A stretch of 7,388 nt of DNA from Paramuribaculum sp. (GTDB lineage: Bacteria; Bacteroidota; Bacteroidia; Bacteroidales; Muribaculaceae). The translations under genes were made by a program, and so were the position numbers. The notes below the pieces were generated by a model. It was not told where the DNA came from, did no database searches, and saw nothing but the letters and a program-made list of their open reading frames with translations. This document shows, piece after piece, positions 1 through 6,979 of this stretch; the first letter of the stretch is position 1; each line of letters starts with the position of its first letter. The stretch lies in NCBI GenBank assembly GCA_029051965.1, contig JAIDJZ010000113.1, positions 1 to 7,388 of the forward strand, written 5' to 3'.

Positions 1-555
1 CGAGTCGTCGTCGATGTCGCGGTGCTGGTAGAGCTGTAGGTTGTCGGTGGCGGTTTCGGTCTGGTCGTAGAGGCAGATGAATTCGCGCTCTCTGGCGTAG
101 GGGAGCCGGATCAGGAAGTTGATGAAGTTGCCTCCGCGATAGTGCTGGATGACGGTGGCTTTTTCTGTGCCTACGGTGCAGTCGGCCTGTTCGGCTTCGA
201 TCGGGGTCACTTCATGGGCGAAGGCCACGTCGGTCAGCTGGATTGCGGAGACGGATGGGTCGGGTGAGGTTATGGCGCTGTTGACGTTGTATGTTATCAT
301 GACGCGCGTTCCTACGGGATATTTTTCGGGAGAGAAGACTCCTTCCCAGTAGCCGAGGAGGGTTCCGTAGAGGTCGGTGTTGGGTGCGGCTGTGTGGAAG
401 TAGACTTCGCTTGAGGTGTATGATTCGATGTTTGCAAAATCATAGCAGGGGCCATAGAGGTATGAGGGCTCAGATCCTTTTGTGCATCCGGATGAGATGG
501 CTGAAATAAGGATTGTCAGCAGGATTGTCAAGGTTGAGAGTTGTCTGGTTTTCAT
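1..555 (-). CDS. Putative NigD-like lipoprotein, C-terminus cut off by window edge
   Basis: The frame is open from an ATG at 553-555 to the left edge, giving 185 codons with no stop. The protein starts with a lipoprotein signal peptide: basic residues at K2 and R4, a hydrophobic stretch at about 6-20, then SSGC with the likely lipidated Cys at residue 24. The lipobox is loose (Ser at -3). Mature-part landmarks are PVGTRVMITY (80-89) and YRGGNFIN (139-146). Both have counterparts in the next gene upstream ([10 protein letters not shown] and YRTGEFIN), so the two are probably paralogues. A small beta-rich domain followed by a second beta domain resembles NigD-like proteins of Bacteroidales, but this is pattern recognition, not a search. 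The 124-base gap to that gene shows no -7 element on this strand and no clear terminator, so read-through from the lolD promoter is likely. It is expected to sit in the outer membrane or periplasm. Molecular function is unknown. Confidence 0.8.
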   Translation of the reverse strand, partial: MKTRQLSTLTILLTILISAISSGCTKGSEPSYLYGPCYDFANIESYTSSEVYFHTAAPNTDLYGTLLGYWEGVFSPEKYPVGTRVMITYNVNSAITSPDPSVSAIQLTDVAFAHEVTPIEAEQADCTVGTEKATVIQHYRGGNFINFLIRLPYAREREFICLYDQTETATDNLQLYQHRDIDDDS

Positions 556-679
556 TATAGAGATGGTTTCTGTTGTAGTTATGTTCGGTTTTGTTTTCGT
601 AGGTGTGATCTAATAGATAACGTAGGTTTGCCTGTTTTATTGGTCGGAGAGTGTTGTAAAAGGTGAAAATTCGAGGAGA

Positions 680-1360
680 TCAGTCGGTGGTTGTTTTCGG
701 GAAGATGAATTTTGTCCGGTTTGGATTGTTGCTGTTTTCAACTTCGACAGAGATTGCCCTGAGGGGCGGAATGTCCCAGATCGGGGAGATGTCGACGGAG
801 ACGGTCTGTGTCGAATTGTAGGATGGTTTCTCTTCGGGGACGCTTGTCGAGAGATAGACTCGTACGGTGTCAGCATCGAGGGTCGCTTCGTCGGCGCGCA
901 GGAAATATTTTCTTCCGGAGAGCTCGGGCATCGAGGCGGTGAGATTGATGAATTCGCCGGTGCGGTAGATGGTCGTGAGACGGAGCGGTTTTTTCAGTTG
1001 TTCTATTTCGGAGTAGGGGAGGGGAGTGATGGTGTCGGTGTAGATGGTCTGGAGTCCGCGAAGGCGGACGTCGAAGCAGTCTTCGCCATATGTTTTGTCG
1101 TCGGGCAGGGAGTAGGTCATGAGCAGACGTGTCCCTGCGGGGATGCGCTCGTCGTTGAGCGATCCGCGCACACCGAGCGTGACGAGGGGTGAGTCGTCGA
1201 TTTCGCGGAAGGTGAAGTTGGCTGTCGCGGGACCGTTGCCGGCGAAGGTGACGATGTTTCTGTAGATGGCTATCGACGGACCGTCGTCGGAGTCGCTGCA
1301 GGCGGCAAGCAGTGGCGTCAGGCAGAGAAGGGTGAGGCGGATGATTGTTTTGAGGTTCAT
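680..1360 (-). CDS. Putative NigD-like lipoprotein, probably surface or outer-membrane
   Basis: This 226-residue protein opens with a typical lipoprotein signal peptide: K4 and R8 in the n-region, a hydrophobic core, and the lipobox LAAC with Cys at residue 21. The Cys is followed by SDSDDG. In Bacteroidota an acidic run just after the lipidated Cys acts as a surface-export signal, so the outer face of the outer membrane is plausible. Further blocks are [10 protein letters not shown] (74-83), YRTGEFIN (132-139) and VRVYL (166-170). The first two recur in the downstream lipoprotein. The size and two-part beta-rich pattern resemble NigD-like proteins, whose biochemical role is not established. 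The start is supported by the signal peptide, by a 4-base overlap with the lolD stop, and by a GGGAGG seven bases upstream. Its being a lipoprotein is well supported; the family is only tentative. Confidence 0.85.
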   Translation of the reverse strand: MNLKTIIRLTLLCLTPLLAACSDSDDGPSIAIYRNIVTFAGNGPATANFTFREIDDSPLVTLGVRGSLNDERIPAGTRLLMTYSLPDDKTYGEDCFDVRLRGLQTIYTDTITPLPYSEIEQLKKPLRLTTIYRTGEFINLTASMPELSGRKYFLRADEATLDADTVRVYLSTSVPEEKPSYNSTQTVSVDISPIWDIPPLRAISVEVENSNNPNRTKFIFPKTTTD

Positions 1361-1374
1361 ATTTTTTCCTCCCT
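1357..1374 (-). promoter_or_regulatory. Overlapping stop/start with Shine-Dalgarno-like GGAGG
   Basis: The lolD stop and the lipoprotein start share the bases ATGA (1357-1360). On the minus strand AGGGAGG (1368-1374) lies seven bases before the ATG, which is ideal spacing for pairing with the anti-Shine-Dalgarno. Bacteroidota genes rarely carry such sites, so it suggests coupled translation or re-initiation. The same bases encode the last lolD residues (Arg-Glu-Glu), so the match could be a by-product of coding. Confidence 0.5.
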
Positions 1375-2034
1375 GGTGTTGATCGATGTTATTGTTCCGT
1401 CGCGCATCGTTATCATACGGTCGGCCATTCGGGCGAGTGATTCGTCGTGGGTGACGATGACGAATGATTGTCCCATGTCGCGGCGGAGGTCGAAGAAGAG
1501 TCTGTGGAGTTCGTCGCGGTTGTGTGTGTCGAGGCTGCCGGAGGGTTCGTCGGCGAGGATGACTGTCGGCTTGTTGATCAGGGCTCGTGCGACGGCACCA
1601 CGTTGTCTCTCACCGCCTGAAAGTTCGGCGGGTTTGTGTGAAAGTCTTGATTTAAGACCAAGATAGTCAAGTAGTTCGGCGGCGCGTTTCATTGCCTCGG
1701 AACGTGCGGTGCCTCCGATGAGTGCCGGCATCGCGACATTTTCCTGGAGTGTGAATTCGGGCAGGAGCTGGTGGAACTGGAAGATGAATCCGATGTGGGA
1801 GTTTCTGAAACGGGCGAGCTGTCTGTCGGATAGTGAAAAGATGTCGCGCCCTTCAAATCTGACCGATCCGGAGTCGGGGCGGTCGAGCGAGCCGATGATC
1901 TGCAGAAGTGTTGTCTTGCCGGCGCCGCTCGGCCCGACGATCGAAACGATCTCGCCGCCGGAAACGTGCATGTCGATGCCTTTCAGCACTTGCAGGCGGT
2001 CAAAGGTTTTTGTCAGTCTGTTTACTTCTATCAT
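1357..2034 (-). CDS. lolD: LolD-type ABC transporter ATP-binding protein
   Basis: This 225-residue protein is a complete ABC ATPase of the LolD/MacB class. It has Walker A GPSGAGKT (34-41), Q-loop Gln86, signature LSGGERQ (138-144), Walker B VILADEP (158-164) with catalytic Glu163, D-loop SGSLD (165-169) and H-loop His196. LolD proteins power LolC/LolE-type permeases that release lipoproteins from the inner membrane for transport to the outer membrane. The length fits LolD (about 220-235). No permease gene is in the window, and close relatives (MacB- or FtsE-type ATPases) share these motifs, so the symbol rests on overall resemblance and on the two lipoprotein genes that follow. It is the first gene after a strong promoter about 60 bases upstream and overlaps the next gene by four bases. 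All catalytic residues are intact. Confidence 0.85.
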   Translation of the reverse strand: MIEVNRLTKTFDRLQVLKGIDMHVSGGEIVSIVGPSGAGKTTLLQIIGSLDRPDSGSVRFEGRDIFSLSDRQLARFRNSHIGFIFQFHQLLPEFTLQENVAMPALIGGTARSEAMKRAAELLDYLGLKSRLSHKPAELSGGERQRGAVARALINKPTVILADEPSGSLDTHNRDELHRLFFDLRRDMGQSFVIVTHDESLARMADRMITMRDGTITSINTREEKI

Positions 2035-2093
2035 TTTCGTCAGTTATCGGATCGCGGCCAGTCGGGGAAGGCCGGCGCTTTTTTATGTTTATG

Positions 2094-2124
2094 CAAAGAT
2101 AGCGTTTATTACTCCACTTTCAAA
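2094..2124 (-). promoter_or_regulatory. Bacteroidota-type promoter of the lolD-lipoprotein unit
   Basis: On the minus strand TTTG (2121-2124) is followed after exactly 19 bases by TATCTTTG (2094-2101). This is a full match to the primary sigma factor consensus of Bacteroidota (-33 TTTG, -7 TAnnTTTG). Transcription would begin near 2089, leaving a leader of about 55 bases before lolD. Its place between the uvrC stop and the lolD start supports a separate unit for lolD and the lipoproteins. Confidence 0.8.
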
Positions 2125-2175
2125 ATTTGTGGCTGCGTTTTGGCCGATGAAGGCGCAGGCGGTCGTTGCGCGGGG

Positions 2176-4002
2176 TCAGCCGATGTTTTCAGTCGTGTCG
2201 GGGTGGATGGCTGAGTAGACGATCGAGGCTTTGGCCGGCCCGATGACGGATGCGAGATCGTCGAGGTCGGCTTCGCAGACGCGTTTGAAGGAGCGGAATT
2301 TTGTCAGCAGTGCTGTCCGTGTTTTTTCGCCAACGCCTTTTATTGAGTCGAGGGCCGAGATGGTCTGTGATTTGCTGCGGCGGTTGCGGTGGTGGGTGAT
2401 CCCGAAGCGGTGGGCTTCGTCGCGCATGTGCTGGACGACCCGCAGCGTTTCGCTGTTTTTGTCGATATAGAGCGGGATCGAGTCGCCGGGGAAGTAGATT
2501 TCCTCGAGCCGTTTTGCGATTCCTGCAACTGCTATTGTGCCTCGGAGTCCCATTTTTTCAAGGGCTTCGACGGCTGCTGAGAGTTGCCCTTTTCCGCCGT
2601 CGACAACGATTAGCTGTGGCAATCCTTTGCCTTCGTTCATGAGGCGGGTGTAGCGTCGTGTCAGCACTTCTTTCATCGAGGCGAAGTCGTCGGGGCCTTC
2701 GACTGTGCGGATGTTGAAATGGCGGTAGTCGTTTTTTGCGGGTTTCCCGTCGCGGAACACAACGCATGAGGCCACGGGGTTGGTTCCCTGGATGTTGGAG
2801 TTGTCGAAGCATTCGATGTGGCGCGGCAATTCCGAGAGCCGGAAGTCGGCTTTCATCCTTTCCATCAGCTTGTTGACTCGTTCTTCCGGGTTGTGCCGCT
2901 CCATGTGTTTCAGTGCGTCGATGCGATACTGGCGTGCGTTTTTCTCGGAGACTTCGAGCAGTTTGTGTTTGTCGCCGCGGCGGGGAATGATGAATGTGAC
3001 TCCTTCCATCTCGACGTCGGGTTTCTGGGCTGCGATGACTTCTTCGAAAGTGATGTCGAGCGATGTCCTGATTTCGTTCATCGCGTAGCTCAGGAGTTCG
3101 GCGGGTGTCTCGTCGAGGCGTCGTTTGTATTCGAGAGTCGCGCTGCTGACGACAGCTCCCCGGCGGACGTGCATGTAGTTGATGAAGACGTCCTGCCCGT
3201 CTTCGTCGATGCCGAAGACGTCGACGTCGCCGATCGTCTGGCTGACGATGACGCTCTTCGCTGTGTAGCGGCTCACCATGTCGTATTTGAGTTTCAGCTC
3301 ATGGGCTTCTTCGAATCGGAGCTCTTCGGCGAGGGCTTGCATTTCGCTTCTGAGGTGGTCGAGCAATTCGTTCATGTCGCCCCGCAGAATCTGTTTGATT
3401 CGCTCGATCTGGCGTCCGTATTCTTCCGGAGATGTCATGCCGACGCATGGGCCTGCGCAGCGTTTCAGGTGGTAGTCGAGACAAAGGCGTCCCTTCGCTT
3501 TGCTGATGTATTCCGGGGTAATATTGTGGCGGCAGGATCGGAGCCGGTAGAGGTCGCGAATGAGGTCGAGGACCGTACGGGCCGAGGCTGTGTCGGTGTA
3601 GGGTCCATAGTATTTCGCGCCGTCTTTGATTCGTTTTCTGGTCATGAAGACCCGCGGAAAAGTCTCTTTTGTCACCACGATCCAGGGGTAGGACTTGTCG
3701 TCTTTCAGCAGCACGTTGTAGCGCGGCTGGTATTCTTTGATCATGGAGTTTTCGAGGTTGAGGGCGTCCTGTTCGGTCGGCACAACGATATAGCGCATGT
3801 CGGCGATCGCGCGTACGAGGAGGTTTGTCCGCAGCGAGTCGTGGGTCCGGTTGAAGTAGGATGAGACGCGTCGCTTGAGGTTTTTTGCTTTGCCTACATA
3901 AATAACCGTACCCTCGGAGTCATAGTACATATAGACTCCGGGGGTAGTAGGCAGGATCTGAATTTTCTCTTCGAGTTCGGGAGATTTTCTGTGCTTTGGC
4001 AT
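2176..4002 (-). CDS. uvrC: UvrABC excinuclease subunit C
   Basis: UvrC makes both incisions flanking a DNA lesion in nucleotide excision repair, after UvrA and UvrB have found the damage. The 608 residues match the usual length (about 610) and all domains are present in order. The N-terminal GIY-YIG nuclease, which cuts 3' of the lesion, has GVY (22-24), YVG (35-37) and a probable catalytic Glu84. Four cysteines (157, 174, 182, 186) match the proposed iron-sulfur ligands. The UVR motif that contacts UvrB lies at about 205-242. The RNase H-like nuclease, which cuts on the 5' side, includes CFDNSN with Asp400, VVDGGKGQL with Asp468, and His531. Two helix-hairpin-helix DNA-binding units lie at about 546-600 (first one SIKGVGEKT). 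The ATG follows the apt stop by 29 bases with no -7 element between, so it is probably co-transcribed with apt. Nothing is broken. Confidence 0.98.
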   Translation of the reverse strand: MPKHRKSPELEEKIQILPTTPGVYMYYDSEGTVIYVGKAKNLKRRVSSYFNRTHDSLRTNLLVRAIADMRYIVVPTEQDALNLENSMIKEYQPRYNVLLKDDKSYPWIVVTKETFPRVFMTRKRIKDGAKYYGPYTDTASARTVLDLIRDLYRLRSCRHNITPEYISKAKGRLCLDYHLKRCAGPCVGMTSPEEYGRQIERIKQILRGDMNELLDHLRSEMQALAEELRFEEAHELKLKYDMVSRYTAKSVIVSQTIGDVDVFGIDEDGQDVFINYMHVRRGAVVSSATLEYKRRLDETPAELLSYAMNEIRTSLDITFEEVIAAQKPDVEMEGVTFIIPRRGDKHKLLEVSEKNARQYRIDALKHMERHNPEERVNKLMERMKADFRLSELPRHIECFDNSNIQGTNPVASCVVFRDGKPAKNDYRHFNIRTVEGPDDFASMKEVLTRRYTRLMNEGKGLPQLIVVDGGKGQLSAAVEALEKMGLRGTIAVAGIAKRLEEIYFPGDSIPLYIDKNSETLRVVQHMRDEAHRFGITHHRNRRSKSQTISALDSIKGVGEKTRTALLTKFRSFKRVCEADLDDLASVIGPAKASIVYSAIHPDTTENIG

Positions 4003-4031
4003 ATGGGAGGGAGAGAGGCTGTGGGTGCGGA

Positions 4032-4550
4032 TCAGTAGGCCAGAAGCGATGTCACTTCTGCGTCGGTCGGCATGACGGCGCGGCCGTTGAGAGCAGAGAG
4101 CTCGATGATGAAGTTGATGTAGATTTTTTTGGGGTTCATGCTCTTGACAAGCTCGTAGACGGCAGCCATTGTTCCACCGGTCGCGAGGACGTCGTCGTGG
4201 ATGACCACGATGTCGTCGGGGGAGATTGCGTCGCGGTGGAGTTCGATGACGTCTTTGCCGTATTCTTTGTCGAAGGCGCAGAGGCTTGTGTAAGAAGGGA
4301 GTTTTCCGGGGTGGCGTTCGGGGACGAAACCGGCACCTAATTCGAAGGCGAGAATCGAACCTCCGATGAATCCGCGTGACTCGATGCCTACAACTTTAGT
4401 CACGCCTTTGCCGCGGTAGAGGTCGGCAAGGTCACGGCCGATGGTCTGGAGCGCGCGGGGGTCTTTGAACGCAGTTGTCAGGTCGTAGAACAGAATTCCT
4501 TTTTTGGGGAAATCCTGAACGTCGCGGATTTTAGATTTAACGTATTCCAT
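4032..4550 (-). CDS. apt: Adenine phosphoribosyltransferase
   Basis: This cytoplasmic salvage enzyme makes AMP from adenine and phosphoribosyl pyrophosphate (PRPP). The 172 residues fit the short bacterial form. Landmarks in order are DFPKKGILFYDLT (13-25), GIESRGFIGG (55-64), the PGKLP segment (81-85) and the PRPP-binding motif IVVIHDDVLATGGT (114-127) with its paired Asp119 and Asp120. The usual RKPGKLP reads RHPGKLP here, a mild variation. The gene starts 75 bases after the mnmG stop and ends 29 bases before uvrC. No Bacteroidota -7 element is visible on this strand in the gap before it, so it is probably read from the ybeY-mnmG promoter. That gap carries a parS-like palindrome, which concerns chromosome segregation and need not control apt. 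The assignment is secure. Confidence 0.97.
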   Translation of the reverse strand: MEYVKSKIRDVQDFPKKGILFYDLTTAFKDPRALQTIGRDLADLYRGKGVTKVVGIESRGFIGGSILAFELGAGFVPERHPGKLPSYTSLCAFDKEYGKDVIELHRDAISPDDIVVIHDDVLATGGTMAAVYELVKSMNPKKIYINFIIELSALNGRAVMPTDAEVTSLLAY

Positions 4551-4598
4551 TTTTGTTGTCTGTTGGTTATTTGGTTTTGTTTTTGATTGGATTAGCTG

Positions 4599-4614
4599 TG
4601 TTCCACGTGGAACA
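4599..4614. other. parS-like centromere site (ParB-binding palindrome)
   Basis: TGTTCCACGTGGAACA is a perfect 16-base inverted repeat lying 11 bases past the mnmG stop. It matches known parS sites, which have the form TGTTnCACGTGnAACA; the B. subtilis consensus differs only in having T/A instead of C/G at the two variable positions. ParB (Spo0J) binds parS and spreads to load condensin and organise origin segregation. The alternative, a terminator for mnmG, fits poorly: there is no T-run next to the repeat and the hairpin loop would be very tight. No parA or parB gene is in the window. Confidence 0.8.
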
Positions 4615-4625
4615 TTTAGGGCGAT

Positions 4626-6506
4626 TTATCGACCGAGGAGCAGGAGGAGGATGTTGATGTCGGCGGGAGAGATGCCGGGGATGCGTGATGCCTGGGCGAT
4701 CGTTTCGGGCTGGATCTTGGTGAGTTTCTGCCGCGCTTCTGTCGATAGGGAGCTGACGGTCGAGTAGTCGATTTTGCCGGCCAGCCGGACGCCTTCGAGC
4801 CGGTGGAGCTTGTCGGCGATCAGCCGTTCGCGATCGATGTAGCCCTGATATTTTATTTTGATTTCCGCTGCCTCGATGATCTCTTCGCGTCGTTCGGTTT
4901 CGATTTCGCGGCCGATGAATTCTGCGAGTGCCGGGATTGCTGATTCGAGGCTGGAGATTGTCAGCTGCGGCCGAAGGATGAGCTGGTCGAGTTTGACGGC
5001 CTGTCGGAGCGGGGCTGTTCCGGCGGCTTCGAGAGTGGCGTTGATGACGTCGGGGCGCACGGAATATGTGGCAGCGAAATCGATGAGTTTTTCGATCTGG
5101 CGCTTTTTTGATTCCATCAGGCGGAAGCGTTGTTCATCGACAAGGCCGATCTCATGGCCGAGCGGAGTGAGGCGCATGTCGGCGTCGTCCTGACGAAGCA
5201 GGATGCGGTATTCGGCGCGTGATGTGAACATGCGGTAGGGTTCGTCGACGCCTTTGGTCACGAGGTCGTCGATGAGGACGCCGATGTAGGCCTGGTCGCG
5301 GCTGAGGGTAAACGGCGGGAGGCTGTTTATGCTCCGGTGGGCGTTTATGCCTGCGATCAGTCCCTGTCCGGCGGCTTCTTCGTAGCCTGTCGTTCCGTTT
5401 ACCTGTCCGGCGAAGAAGAGTCCGCTGACGAGTTTTGTCTCGAGGGTGTGGCGTAGCTGGGTCGGGTCGAAGAAGTCATATTCTATGGCGTAGCCGGGTC
5501 GATAGATGGCTACGTCGCGCAGGGCGGGGATGGTCTCGAGTGCGGAGATCTGCACGTCGAGCGGGAGGGAGGAGGAGAAGCCGTTGAGGTAGTATTCCTG
5601 TGTGGTCTCGCCTTCGGGTTCGAGAAACAGCTGGTGTTCCTGTTTGTCGGCGAATGTGACGATCTTTGTCTCGATGCTGGGGCAGTAGCGTGGGCCTATG
5701 CTCTGGATCTGTCCGTTGTAGAGCGGCGAACGGTCGAGGTTCTCCCGGAGGATTCTGTGGGCGTCCGGATTGGTGTAGATTATGTTGCAGGGGCGCTGGC
5801 GCAGTCTGCGTTTTTCGTCTGGGAGAAATGAGAATTTGTGGAAGTCGTCGTCGCCATACTGCTCGGTGGTCAGAGTCCAGTCGACCGATCGTCCGTCGAT
5901 TCTTACGGGCGTTCCTGTCTTCATGCGGTCGGTTGCGAAGCCGATTTCGCGCAGTTGTTCGGTCAGTCCGGTCGATGCGGGTTCCGAGACGCGTCCTCCG
6001 GGGGTCTGGACTTCTCCGACGTGCATGAGTCCGTTCAGGAATGTTCCGGCTGTCAGGACGACGCTTCGGGCTGAGAAGAGGACGTTCATGTCGGTGCGGA
6101 CTCCTTCGACGCGTCCGTTGTTGATGACAAGGCCTGTGACGGAGTCCTGCCATATCCGGAGGTTGGGGGTGTTTTCAAGAATCCCGCGCCATTCGGCACT
6201 GAATTTCATTCGGTCGCTTTGGGCGCGCGGGCTCCACATTGCGGCTCCTTTTGACCGGTTGAGCATTCTGAACTGTATGGCTGACCGGTCGGTGACAATT
6301 CCCATCATGCCGCCGAGAGCGTCGATTTCGCGCACGATCTGTCCTTTGGCGATTCCGCCAACGGCCGGGTTGCAGCTCATCTGCGCGATTTTGTTCATGT
6401 CCATAGTGATGAGGAGTGTGGACGATCCGAGTCTTGCGGCAGCGGCGGCGGCTTCGCAACCGGCGTGTCCGGCTCCGATCACAATAACGTCATAATCAAA
6501 TTTCAT
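4626..6506 (-). CDS. mnmG: tRNA uridine-5-carboxymethylaminomethyl modification enzyme MnmG (GidA)
   Basis: MnmG, with the GTPase MnmE, installs the (carboxymethyl)aminomethyl group on uridine 34 of several tRNAs, which keeps decoding of codons ending in A or G accurate. The 626 residues match the family (about 625-630). The FAD-binding Rossmann motif is GAGHAGCEAA (11-20). Conserved Cys45 lies in MSCNPAVGG and Cys275 in GPRYCPSIE. TPGGRVSEP (168-176), KTGTP (196-200) and the FAD-contacting FFAGQVNGTTGYEEAAGQG (364-382) are intact. The C-terminal helical region for MnmE and tRNA contact includes YQGYI (553-557) and ends with a typical SRIPGISPADI block (607-617). The ATG lies two bases after the ybeY stop, so the two genes are almost certainly translated from one message. 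A parS-like site follows directly downstream. Confidence 0.98.
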   Translation of the reverse strand: MKFDYDVIVIGAGHAGCEAAAAAARLGSSTLLITMDMNKIAQMSCNPAVGGIAKGQIVREIDALGGMMGIVTDRSAIQFRMLNRSKGAAMWSPRAQSDRMKFSAEWRGILENTPNLRIWQDSVTGLVINNGRVEGVRTDMNVLFSARSVVLTAGTFLNGLMHVGEVQTPGGRVSEPASTGLTEQLREIGFATDRMKTGTPVRIDGRSVDWTLTTEQYGDDDFHKFSFLPDEKRRLRQRPCNIIYTNPDAHRILRENLDRSPLYNGQIQSIGPRYCPSIETKIVTFADKQEHQLFLEPEGETTQEYYLNGFSSSLPLDVQISALETIPALRDVAIYRPGYAIEYDFFDPTQLRHTLETKLVSGLFFAGQVNGTTGYEEAAGQGLIAGINAHRSINSLPPFTLSRDQAYIGVLIDDLVTKGVDEPYRMFTSRAEYRILLRQDDADMRLTPLGHEIGLVDEQRFRLMESKKRQIEKLIDFAATYSVRPDVINATLEAAGTAPLRQAVKLDQLILRPQLTISSLESAIPALAEFIGREIETERREEIIEAAEIKIKYQGYIDRERLIADKLHRLEGVRLAGKIDYSTVSSLSTEARQKLTKIQPETIAQASRIPGISPADINILLLLLGR

Positions 6507-6508
6507 AG

Positions 6509-6979
6509 TCAGTTGGTTGGGACTTTTTTATCAGGGATGGTTTGCCGGGATCTGATGGCGTCGAGCATTTCAAGCGCTTCATTTTCATGAGCTTCCATTA
6601 TTTCTCGTTCGCCTGGTCCTTTGTCGTTTATGCCGCAGAGGTGCAGAAGTCCGTGGACGATGACCCGGTTGAGTTCAGTTGCGTAGGAGGCTCCGACGAG
6701 TTCGGCATTCGATGCGACGGTTTCGAGGGATATGAACATGTCACCGCTCACTCTTCGTCCGTGAGTGTTGTCGAAAGTGATGATGTCGGTGAAATAGTCG
6801 TGGTTGAGAAACTGTCGGTTGACTTCGAGAATGCGGTCATCGGAACAGAAGATGTAGGTCATGGGTCCCATTATCCGGTTATGGGAGGTTGCCACTTCAT
6901 TGAGCCACTTCTCAAGAAGCCCGGTGTCGATTTGAGGAAAGTCCACCTCTTGCGAGGTCCATTGGATCAAATTTTCCAT
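6509..6979 (-). CDS. ybeY: Endoribonuclease YbeY, rRNA maturation factor
   Basis: YbeY is a single-strand metal-dependent RNase needed for 16S rRNA 3'-end maturation and ribosome quality control. The 156 residues match the usual size (about 155). The core segment NHDYFTDIITFD (59-70) corresponds to the family block usually ending in PTDVLSFP. The metal site is HGLLHLCGIND: His109 and His113 are present, but the third ligand, normally His in HGxLHLxGxDH, is Asp119. The same pattern occurs in other Bacteroidota as I recall, so the enzyme is likely active. It is the first gene of its unit, with a -7 element about 20 bases upstream and mnmG following after two bases. The ATG is the only sensible start, since the leader upstream is AT-rich and contains the promoter. 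Confidence 0.96.
   Translation of the reverse strand: MENLIQWTSQEVDFPQIDTGLLEKWLNEVATSHNRIMGPMTYIFCSDDRILEVNRQFLNHDYFTDIITFDNTHGRRVSGDMFISLETVASNAELVGASYATELNRVIVHGLLHLCGINDKGPGEREIMEAHENEALEMLDAIRSRQTIPDKKVPTN

Noticed and set aside
623..630. TAGGTTTG on the plus strand, a match to the -7 element
   Set aside because: No plus-strand gene follows and the nearest TTTG upstream is 29 bases away, too far for a -33 element.
2153..2171. GCGCA/TGCGC hairpin just after the uvrC stop as a terminator
   Set aside because: The stem is only five pairs with a nine-base loop and no T-run follows on the minus strand.
2818..3864. 348-codon open frame on the plus strand opposite uvrC
   Set aside because: It lies fully antisense to an intact uvrC and its product has no recognisable domain; long antisense frames are common opposite GC-rich genes.
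4599..4614. The mnmG-apt palindrome as an intrinsic terminator
   Set aside because: There is no T-run next to it on either strand and a perfect 16-base palindrome forms a very tight hairpin; the match to parS explains it better.
5476..6459. Arg-rich open frames on the minus strand inside mnmG (5476-6153 and 6175-6459)
   Set aside because: They are shifted-frame shadows of mnmG with low-complexity Arg/Pro/His content; mnmG itself is uninterrupted.
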